From positions 1-7,985 of the forward strand of contig CAIMVB010000464.1 of NCBI GenBank assembly GCA_903844785.1: DNA of 7,985 bases. Reading direction: 5' to 3'. Positions 1-4,961 of the stretch are shown here, in pieces (position 1 is the first letter of the stretch; every line of letters starts with the position of its first letter). This DNA is from an uncultured Rhodospirillales bacterium (GTDB lineage Bacteria > Pseudomonadota > Alphaproteobacteria > Acetobacterales > Acetobacteraceae). A model generated the notes under the pieces. The model saw only the letters and a program-made list of their open reading frames with translations. It was not told the DNA's origin and did no database searches. Made by a program: the position numbers and the translations under genes.

Positions 1-647
1 GCGCGGGCCATATCCAGGATCACCGCTTCCTTGCGCGCGCCAAGATCAATGGCGGCGGGGATTTTGGTCACCACATCATGCGGGATCACCACCGCGCCGT
101 GATGGTCGGCATGGATCACATCATCATGTGACACCTGCATACCATGGATGGTGACTTCGCATTTCAGCGCGACGATATGCACATAGGAATGGGAGGGGTT
201 CACCACCCCGGCAATGCCTTGAAAGCCCGGCGCGAACATTTCCAAATCCCGCACCGAACCGTTTGTGACAACGCCAAGCGCGCCCAGACCCTTATGAACG
301 GCGCTATTCACCTCACCCCAAAAGGCGCCGACGCCGGGGGTGTCGTCCAGGTCTTGCAGGCAGACCACGGTCGGCAGGGAAGCATCGGCAACATATTCAT
401 ACCAGCCGATCCGCATGGCCTTATCGGCTTCCTTGCTACGGCCCGAGGGATAGGCCGCGCGCTGCGTGCCGGTGCGCGCCAGGCCGCAAATCGGCGGCAG
501 CTTGCGGTCCACTGCCACCATGGGGCGCACGGTGAAGCCGTAATTGCGCCGATGCGGTGCTACAACTTCCAGCGCATTGCAGATGGTGGGCGTATCCCAA
601 GCGCGCAGCGCTTCCAGATCGGCGGCGGTAAAGGGGTATTTGCTCAT
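1..647 (-). CDS. RraA-family protein (HMG/oxaloacetate aldolase-like), partial at window edge
   Basis: The minus-strand frame opens at the ATG at 647-645 and stays open to the left edge, giving at least 215 residues; the C-terminus lies outside the window. A good Shine-Dalgarno (GGAGGA, complement of 657-662) precedes the start. The N-terminus has the family's D-TP-x-ICNALE element (residues 18-27). Residues 123-134 (ALGVVTNGSVRD) match the RraA/4-hydroxy-4-methyl-2-oxoglutarate aldolase signature, whose Arg-Asp pair (R133, D134) binds pyruvate and the divalent metal in true aldolases. HADHHGAVVIP (179-189) matches the family's conserved second block. Members with both blocks are usually metal-dependent oxo-acid aldolases or decarboxylases rather than RNase E regulators, and are cytoplasmic. 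It lies downstream of a TTT binding-protein gene on the same strand, so it may process the imported carboxylate (inference). The substrate cannot be read from sequence. Confidence 0.9.
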   Translation of the reverse strand, partial: MSKYPFTAADLEALRAWDTPTICNALEVVAPHRRNYGFTVRPMVAVDRKLPPICGLARTGTQRAAYPSGRSKEADKAMRIGWYEYVADASLPTVVCLQDLDDTPGVGAFWGEVNSAVHKGLGALGVVTNGSVRDLEMFAPGFQGIAGVVNPSHSYVHIVALKCEVTIHGMQVSHDDVIHADHHGAVVIPHDVVTKIPAAIDLGARKEAVILDMAR

Positions 648-726
648 GTGTCTGTTTCCTCCAGGGGCGCAGCATCGGGCGGACAGGGCTTCCGGTCAAA
701 CCCCCCAGATACTGGCGCAACCCCTT

Positions 727-768
727 TAGTGCATGTCCGTCGCGCATTCGCACAGCGGACATGCACTA
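727..768. repeat. Perfect 13-bp inverted repeat (hairpin) downstream of binding protein 1
   Basis: Arms TAGTGCATGTCCG (727-739) and CGGACATGCACTA (756-768) are perfectly complementary around a 16-base loop, which itself contains a short GCG/CGC pairing. A run of six T (772-777) follows on the plus strand, so the structure resembles a terminator in that direction, but no plus-strand gene precedes it. On the minus strand it lies between the binding-protein gene and the RraA-like gene and lacks a T-tract. It could protect or end the upstream message, or be an extragenic palindrome. Confidence 0.75.
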
Positions 769-780
769 GGCTTTTTTGGG

Positions 781-827
781 TCGCATTTTCCGAGCCGCCA
801 AGTGCGGCCACTTGGCTTGAAAATGCT
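781..827 (-). repeat. Intergenic palindromic element, copy A
   Basis: Read on the minus strand, it starts AGCATTTTCAAGCCAAGT, has a 5-base loop and returns CACTTGGCGGCTCGGAAAA before TGCGA. Two nested stems form: GCATTTTC with GAAAATGC outside, and GCCAAGTG with CACTTGGC inside, separated by an asymmetric bulge. Over its 47 bases it differs from copy B at a single loop base. Copies A and B are direct repeats with a 57-base period. It behaves like a REP/RIME-type extragenic palindrome. Confidence 0.85.
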
Positions 828-832
828 TCCTA

Positions 833-886
833 TCTGATCGCATTTTCCGAGCCGCCAAGTGTGGCCACTTGGCTTGAAAATGCTCA
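833..886 (-). repeat. Intergenic palindromic element, copy B, overlapping a stop codon
   Basis: This 54-base element on the minus strand begins TGAGCATTTTC; its first three bases are the stop codon of the binding-protein gene ending at 884. It ends GAAAATGCGATCAGA. It matches copy C (4787-4840) at 49 of 54 positions. The differences are four loop bases and one base in the bulge, so both stems are intact in both copies. Confidence 0.85.
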
Positions 887-1873
887 ATCCGCCTGCACAT
901 TCCCCTGCCGCACAACATCAAACCAGCGCTTGCGTTCGCGCGTGACCAGCGCGGCGTAATCGGCGGGCGGGCCGCCGCGCGGGGTGGTGCCTCGCGCGGC
1001 CAATTGCTGGCGCACCGCAGGGTCATTCAGCGCGGCCTGCGCCACTTCCGCCATGCGCGCCACCACGGCATCTGATGCCGATTTATGCGCATGCAGGCCG
1101 AACCAGGCCTCAGCCTCAAACCCCACCAGGTTGAACTCAGCGCCCAATTCAGACACCGCCGGCACATTGGGCAGCGCGGGCAGGCGTTCGCGGGATGTCA
1201 CGGCCAGCGCCACCACATTGCCATTCTGGATTTGCGGGAGCGCGGTGGGCAGATTGTCAATCAAGCTATCCACCTCGCCGCCGATCACGGCCGTCATGGC
1301 CGGGCCGGCGCCGCGATAGGGCACATGCTGCACCCGCACCCCGGCCAACTGGTTGATCAACTCCCCGGTCAGATGGGTGGAGGTACCATTGCCGGCGGAA
1401 GCGAAATTACGCTCCCCGGGCTTCGCCTTGGCATCACGCAAAAAGGCGCGCAGGTCGCCCCCCGGCACGCGGCGCGGATTGGCGACCCAGACATTGGGCA
1501 CGGTCACCACCAGGGTCACGGCGCGGAAATCCGCTTCCGGATCATAGGCGAGGTTCCGATAAAGCGCCGGGCCAATGGCGTGGGAGGCGATTTGGCTCAG
1601 GAACAGCGCGTGGTCATCGGCTTCGCGGGCAAAGCGCCCGGCGGCGAGTGTGCTGCCGGCACCGGGCTGGTTTTCCACCACGACATTGCGCCCGAGCCTG
1701 TCACGCATGGCGGCGGCCACGAGCCGCGCGACCACATCCGTGGTGCCGCCCGGCGGGAAGGGGCACACAAGGCGCAAATCCTTATTCGGCCAGGCGCCTT
1801 GGGCATGCAGGGCAGGCGCGGCGAGCAAGCCGGCGGTGGTGGCAAGCGCAGCGCGGCGAGAGATGGATTTCAT
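884..1873 (-). CDS. TTT (Bug-family) periplasmic solute-binding protein 1
   Basis: The 329-residue protein is of normal length for the family of tripartite tricarboxylate transporter receptors (TctC/Bug). Its N-terminus has SRRAAL (5-10) before a hydrophobic stretch and an Ala-rich cleavage region near ALHAQ (21-25), a Tat-like export signal. Family landmarks follow in order: PFPPGG (38-43) and VVVENQPGAG (64-73), which shape the carboxylate-binding pocket, then VPYRGAGPAMTAVIGGEVD in the second half. The start at 1873 is supported by an AAGGAG Shine-Dalgarno (complement of 1884-1889). These receptors bind small carboxylates in the periplasm for a TctA/TctB membrane pair, which is absent here, as is common for Bug proteins. 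It is divergent from the nitrile hydratase-like gene and upstream of the RraA-like gene. Its stop codon is part of palindromic copy B. The ligand is unknown. Confidence 0.95.
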   Translation of the reverse strand: MKSISRRAALATTAGLLAAPALHAQGAWPNKDLRLVCPFPPGGTTDVVARLVAAAMRDRLGRNVVVENQPGAGSTLAAGRFAREADDHALFLSQIASHAIGPALYRNLAYDPEADFRAVTLVVTVPNVWVANPRRVPGGDLRAFLRDAKAKPGERNFASAGNGTSTHLTGELINQLAGVRVQHVPYRGAGPAMTAVIGGEVDSLIDNLPTALPQIQNGNVVALAVTSRERLPALPNVPAVSELGAEFNLVGFEAEAWFGLHAHKSASDAVVARMAEVAQAALNDPAVRQQLAARGTTPRGGPPADYAALVTRERKRWFDVVRQGNVQAD

Positions 1874-1974
1874 GGTTTGCAGGCTCCTTCCCGGTTGGGG
1901 CCAAGGTGCAGTTTGCCGCCCCAGCCCAAAGGACGCTTTGCCTGAATTGGCGCCCCTGGCAAGATGCCGGAAAT

Positions 1975-1978
1975 GGAG
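1975..1978 (+). promoter_or_regulatory. Ribosome-binding site fixing the nitrile hydratase-like start
   Basis: GGAG lies eight bases before the ATG at 1987. The reading frame is open further upstream, but that part is antisense to the binding-protein gene and encodes no recognisable domain. This site therefore supports the short form. Confidence 0.7.
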
Positions 1979-1986
1979 CAGAGCCT

Positions 1987-2991
1987 ATGACCCAAAAGCC
2001 GGAAGAATTGCCAACCCATGATGTCGCGGGCCGCTTCGCCGCGCCCATTGACCAAACCCCGCATGAACCCGCGCATTGGGAGAAGGAGGCTGACGCCATC
2101 CGCCTGCTACTGGCTGACAAGAAGCGCCAGATCTTCACCACGGATGAAAGCCGGCGCGTGCAGGAAGCTTTAGACGCTGAGACCTATTGGAAGCTGCCTT
2201 ATTATGAGCGCTGGATTCACGGCTTTTCTTCATTGCTGAAGGAAAAGGGCGTCTTGCAGGAAGCCGAACTAGTCACTGAAGAAGCGCGCCTTCGCGCCAC
2301 CGGCGAAGACAAGGTGGAAGACCCACCCAGCCATCATCACCACCATCATGACCATGATCACGACCACGACCATGATCATGATGATCACCCCTATCAGGAA
2401 GATGATGATGCCGGGATTGCGGTGCTGTCGCCGCTACAACTGCGCGGGCGGGCGGTGCGCAATCTGCTCGTTGCGCGCGGCATTCTGAGCGCTGAGGAAA
2501 TCCGCGCCCAGATCGAAGCCATGGATAGCCGGGGCGAACACCTTGGCGCGCGCGTTGTGGTGCGCGCCTGGACCGATGCTGCCTTCGCCTCGCGGCTTGC
2601 CGCCGATGCTGGCGCGGCGGTGGAAGAATTGGGGCTATCGCGTGGGGAGACTGTGCTGACCGCGCTGTTCAATACGCCAGCAGTCCACAATCTTGTCGTC
2701 TGCACGCTATGTTCTTGCTACCCGCGCAGCGTGCTGGGCCGCCCGCCCGCCTGGTATAAAAGCCGCGCCTATCGCGCGCGCGCGGTGCGCGACCCGCGCG
2801 GCGTGCTGGCGGAATTCGGCACGCAATTGCCTGAGGGCACCAGCATTCGCGTCCATGATAGCAATGCGGAGCTTCGGTATCTGGTCGTGCCGCGTCGGCC
2901 TGCGGGGACCGAGGGCTGGGATGCGGCGAAGCTGGAACAGCTTGTCACGCGGGATTCCATGATTGGCGTGACAGAAGCGCGCCGACCATAA
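1987..2991 (+). CDS. Cobalt-type nitrile hydratase-like fusion: beta N-terminal domain, His/Asp linker, alpha subunit
   Basis: The 334-residue protein has three parts. Residues about 15-100 resemble the helical N-terminal domain of nitrile hydratase beta (also found in thiocyanate hydrolase and accessory proteins), with DESRR...PYYERW...LLKEKGVL. R56 aligns with the conserved beta arginine that contacts the oxidised cysteines. Residues 116-134 are only His and Asp (six His, then alternating Asp-His), followed by an acidic stretch. Residues about 146-330 are a full alpha subunit: VVCTLCSC has claw residues C239, C242, S243 and C244, and Thr240 indicates the cobalt rather than iron class. AWYKSRAYRAR, DSNAELRYLVVP and VTRDSMIGV follow as usual. 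Nitrile hydratases convert nitriles to amides in the cytoplasm; thiocyanate hydrolase shares the fold. The SH3-like beta C-terminal domain is missing and no gene for it is seen. The linker may bind Co or Ni (inference). The substrate is uncertain. Confidence 0.92.
   Translation: MTQKPEELPTHDVAGRFAAPIDQTPHEPAHWEKEADAIRLLLADKKRQIFTTDESRRVQEALDAETYWKLPYYERWIHGFSSLLKEKGVLQEAELVTEEARLRATGEDKVEDPPSHHHHHHDHDHDHDHDHDDHPYQEDDDAGIAVLSPLQLRGRAVRNLLVARGILSAEEIRAQIEAMDSRGEHLGARVVVRAWTDAAFASRLAADAGAAVEELGLSRGETVLTALFNTPAVHNLVVCTLCSCYPRSVLGRPPAWYKSRAYRARAVRDPRGVLAEFGTQLPEGTSIRVHDSNAELRYLVVPRRPAGTEGWDAAKLEQLVTRDSMIGVTEARRP
2332..2388 (+). other. His/Asp-rich linker between beta-like and alpha domains
   Basis: Nineteen consecutive codons encode only His and Asp (residues 116-134: HHHHHH then DH repeats, ending DDH). 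Synonymous CAT/CAC and GAT/GAC codons are mixed, so this is not a recent simple codon expansion. Twelve histidines in nineteen residues suggest binding of divalent metal, reasonably Co or Ni, at the junction of two domains of a probable cobalt enzyme. Confidence 0.95.
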
Positions 2992-3756
2992 TCAGATGCC
3001 AAGCCTTTCAGCATAACGCCCGCGCCAATCGGCGCCGCTGATCCAATGCCGGAGTGACGCCGCATCCGGCGCCTCACCCCGCAAGGCCGCCATGGCGCGC
3101 CAGATCAGCGCGAGGTTGCAGGAAATCACCGGCGCGCCTTCCACGTCAGGTGTCGCAAGGATGGCGCCAAGCGAGGGCATGCCGGTGCCAAGCAAAATAA
3201 CCGCCTCAACACCCGCGCCCTGCATGGCGGCAAGGGCGGCGCTGGCATCGCCCTTGGCCAGGGCATAAATCGGGTGGAAAGCCGCGCCAGGTGTCGCGAT
3301 TACGATGATCCGCGCCACCTCAAACCCCCGCGCGGTCCAATAGGCAGCCGAGGCTTCGGTCAGATCCGGCGGATAGGGTGAGACAAGGCCGATGCGCTTT
3401 GCCCCAAGCGCGGTAAAGGCTTCACATACCGCGCGGCCAGCGGTGATGAAGGGGGCGCGGGTCGAAAGGCGCGCCACGGCTTCATCCTCGGCCTTTGGCC
3501 CCACCAGATAGGAAGAACCGGTACAGGCAAAAGCAAAGGCGCCCAGCGGCGCATTGGCGAATTGAGCGCAGGTTTGATCCAGCCCCGCGACATAATCCAC
3601 CAACCGGTCATGCAGCTTGGGCTTGGCGCTGACCAAGCGCGCGGCCAGCATGGCGGAATCTGGCGGCAACAGAATCGAAAACTCAGGTTCCACCGTGGTA
3701 TTCGCCTGAGGTGTCAGCACCCCAAGCAGGCCATTGCGGGCATAGGCAAGCGACAT
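2992..3756 (-). CDS. Asp/Glu racemase-superfamily protein, arylmalonate decarboxylase/maleate isomerase-like
   Basis: The 254-residue length is typical of arylmalonate decarboxylase (AMDase) and maleate isomerase. The N-terminal GLLGVLTPQANTTVEPEF (9-26) is the family's signature start. The first active-site loop is FACTGSS (76-82), with Cys78 at the first catalytic position. The second, ILLGTGMPSLGAI (187-199), has Gly190-Thr191 where maleate isomerases and AMDase have Cys. PVISCNLALIW (209-219) is the usual following block. Maleate isomerases carry two cysteines, whereas Bordetella AMDase has Gly first and Cys second; this protein has the reverse, so its reaction is open (decarboxylation or isomerisation/racemisation of a small dicarboxylate). 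It is a cytoplasmic, cofactor-free enzyme family. The start at 3756 has GGAGGA (complement of 3761-3766) four bases away. It is tail-to-tail with the nitrile hydratase-like gene and 76 bases from divergent binding protein 2. Confidence 0.9.
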   Translation of the reverse strand: MSLAYARNGLLGVLTPQANTTVEPEFSILLPPDSAMLAARLVSAKPKLHDRLVDYVAGLDQTCAQFANAPLGAFAFACTGSSYLVGPKAEDEAVARLSTRAPFITAGRAVCEAFTALGAKRIGLVSPYPPDLTEASAAYWTARGFEVARIIVIATPGAAFHPIYALAKGDASAALAAMQGAGVEAVILLGTGMPSLGAILATPDVEGAPVISCNLALIWRAMAALRGEAPDAASLRHWISGADWRGRYAERLGI

Positions 3757-3820
3757 GGCATCCTCCGCCTGTCATGAAGACATGGCGCGCGATTTCGGTC
3801 TATGCAGCGAAGCCGTTTCC

Positions 3821-3826
3821 GGGGAG
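3821..3826 (+). promoter_or_regulatory. Ribosome-binding site deciding the start of binding protein 2
   Basis: GGGGAG lies six bases before the ATG at 3833, which opens directly onto a KRR-type signal peptide. The in-frame ATG at 3755 would add 26 non-signal residues and overlap the divergent neighbour's start, so it is rejected. Confidence 0.75.
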
Positions 3827-3832
3827 ATCAAG

Positions 3833-4789
3833 ATGAAAGCCACCAAGCGCCGCGCCATCCTGGCCAGCATTTTAGCGACGCCTGTCTTGGCCGCAGGCGC
3901 GCAGACCGCCCGACCGGTGCGCTTCATTGTCCCCTTCCCGCCTGGCGGCACGGCGGATTTGCTCGCGCGGCTTGTAGCGCGGGAGATGGAGAACCGCCTT
4001 GGCGCGCCGGTGGTGGTGGAAAACCGCGCTGGGGCGGGCGGCGTGGTGGGCAGTGATTCAGTCGCCAAAAGCCCTGCCGATGGGACGACCATTCTGCTGT
4101 CCAATATCGCGTCCCAGGGCATTGCCCCGGCCATTCTGCCGACCATGCCTTATGACGTGATGCGCGATTTCACCCATATCGGGCTGCTGGCGGCGGTGCC
4201 GAGTGCCATTGCCGTCTCCGCCTCCGGCCCCTGGCAGAGCCTGCCCGCGCTGATCGCCGCCGCGCGCGAAAAACCCGGCAGCATCCGCTTCGGGTCCAAT
4301 GGCAATGGCACGTCATCTCACGCCAAGCTGGAAATCCTGAAGCGGCTCGCCGGCGTTGATATTACCCATGTGCCCTATCGCGGCGCAGCCCCGGCGGCGA
4401 CTGACGTTATTGCCGGCAATATTGATGGGCTGATCGCCGCCATCCCGGATGTTGGGCGCAATGAACGCCTGCGCTTGCTGGCGATGACCACCGAACAACG
4501 CTTGGCGCGCTGGCCCGATGTGCCTTCAGTGGCGGAACTAGGCTTGGCGCCCCTGGTGGCGGCGAATTGGTTCGGGATTAGTGGGCCTGCCGGCATTCCC
4601 GCGCCTGTCGCGGATCGGCTGAATGCGGCTTTGGTGGAAAGCCTGGCCACGCCAGCCCTGACCGAACGCCTGAGCGAGCTTGGCGCCGCCCCCAATCGGC
4701 TGGACCGCCCTGGCTTCACCGCGCTGGTTGCCGCGGATATGGCGCGCTGGGCGCAAATTGTGCGCGAGGCCGGGATCAAGGCCGATTGA
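3833..4789 (+). CDS. TTT (Bug-family) periplasmic solute-binding protein 2
   Basis: Starting at 3833, the protein has 318 residues, normal for TctC/Bug receptors. The signal is KATKRRAIL followed by a hydrophobic Ala-rich segment (8-23), Tat-like with Lys-Arg-Arg. PFPPGG (34-39) and VVVENRAGAGG (60-70) are the pocket-forming loops. Further landmarks are TMPYDVMRDFTHIGLL, FGSNGNGTSSH and VPYRGAAPAATDVIAGNID. It shares the ENRAGAGGV and DFTHIGLL wording with binding protein 3, which follows on the same strand, so the two may be related by duplication. It is divergent from the AMDase/maleate isomerase-like gene, a pairing that suggests the protein captures a dicarboxylate used by that enzyme (inference). 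Its TGA stop is shared with palindromic copy C. No membrane components are encoded nearby. Confidence 0.94.
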   Translation: MKATKRRAILASILATPVLAAGAQTARPVRFIVPFPPGGTADLLARLVAREMENRLGAPVVVENRAGAGGVVGSDSVAKSPADGTTILLSNIASQGIAPAILPTMPYDVMRDFTHIGLLAAVPSAIAVSASGPWQSLPALIAAAREKPGSIRFGSNGNGTSSHAKLEILKRLAGVDITHVPYRGAAPAATDVIAGNIDGLIAAIPDVGRNERLRLLAMTTEQRLARWPDVPSVAELGLAPLVAANWFGISGPAGIPAPVADRLNAALVESLATPALTERLSELGAAPNRLDRPGFTALVAADMARWAQIVREAGIKAD

Positions 4790-4840
4790 GCATTTTCAAG
4801 CCAAGTAGAATCACTTGGCGGGTCGGAAAATGCGATCAGA
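4787..4840 (+). repeat. Intergenic palindromic element, copy C, starting at a stop codon
   Basis: This 54-base copy begins with the TGA stop of binding protein 2 and runs TGAGCATTTTC through AGAAT loop bases to GAAAATGCGATCAGA. Stems GCATTTTC/GAAAATGC and GCCAAGT.../...ACTTGGC match copies A and B. It is in the opposite window orientation to copy B but in the same orientation relative to its host gene, immediately 3' of the coding sequence. Confidence 0.85.
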
Positions 4841-4846
4841 CATTCC

Positions 4847-4863
4847 TTGGCACGGTAATTGCC
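4847..4863 (+). promoter_or_regulatory. Candidate sigma-54 (RpoN) -24/-12 promoter for binding protein 3
   Basis: TTGGCACGGTAATTGCC fits the sigma-54 consensus TGGCACG-N4-TTGC. The invariant GG (4849-4850) and GC (4861-4862) are separated by exactly ten bases, as required. Transcription would start near 4874, leaving a leader of about 88 bases before the ATG at 4962. Sigma-54 promoters need an enhancer-binding activator, often tied to nitrogen or dicarboxylate control; no such regulator gene is in the window. Confidence 0.75.
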
Positions 4864-4895
4864 CTCTCTTGGAGCAGAAGCCGGGTTTCACCCTG

Positions 4896-4921
4896 AAAAT
4901 GATCTGAATTGATCATTTTTT
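4896..4921 (+). terminator. Leader hairpin with T-tract (attenuator or terminator candidate)
   Basis: AAAATGATC (4896-4904) and GATCATTTT (4911-4919) form a perfect nine-base-pair stem with the six-base loop TGAATT, and six T run through 4916-4921. It lies about 22 bases after the predicted sigma-54 start. It could end read-through from binding protein 2, attenuate transcription of binding protein 3, or be a protein-binding dyad. The stem is AT-rich, so termination strength is uncertain. Confidence 0.5.
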
Positions 4922-4961
4922 AGGCAATGAGTCCCGGCGCAGAGCATCAGAAGGCATTGCA

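Noticed and set aside
727..777. Intrinsic terminator on the plus strand
   Set aside because: The hairpin and T6 look right, but no plus-strand gene lies upstream. It is kept only as an inverted repeat.
781..886. CRISPR array
   Set aside because: There are only two copies, each internally palindromic, with a 10-base interval. No spacers or cas genes are present.
144..959. Plus-strand open frame of 271 codons across the RraA-like gene and the palindromes
   Set aside because: It is antisense to a clear RraA-family gene, and its 3' part translates the palindromic repeats. It shows no domain.
1085..1945. Plus-strand open frame of 286 codons
   Set aside because: It is antisense to binding protein 1, whose minus-strand translation carries all family motifs. 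This frame is a high-GC shadow.
1648..1986. Upstream extension of the nitrile hydratase-like frame
   Set aside because: It lies mostly over the divergent binding-protein gene and encodes nothing recognisable. The ATG at 1987 has a Shine-Dalgarno and starts just before the beta-like domain.
2332..2388. CAT/GAT-rich stretch as a DNA tandem repeat or regulatory element
   Set aside because: The codons are mixed synonyms coding a clean His/Asp run in frame, so protein-level selection is the simpler explanation.
3175..3200. Second sigma-54-like match on the minus strand (TTGGCACCGGCATGC)
   Set aside because: The GC element is one base too close to the GG element, and it lies inside the AMDase-like coding region.
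3755..3832. Upstream ATG for binding protein 2
   Set aside because: It overlaps the divergent gene's start, has no Shine-Dalgarno and would place 26 polar residues before the signal peptide.
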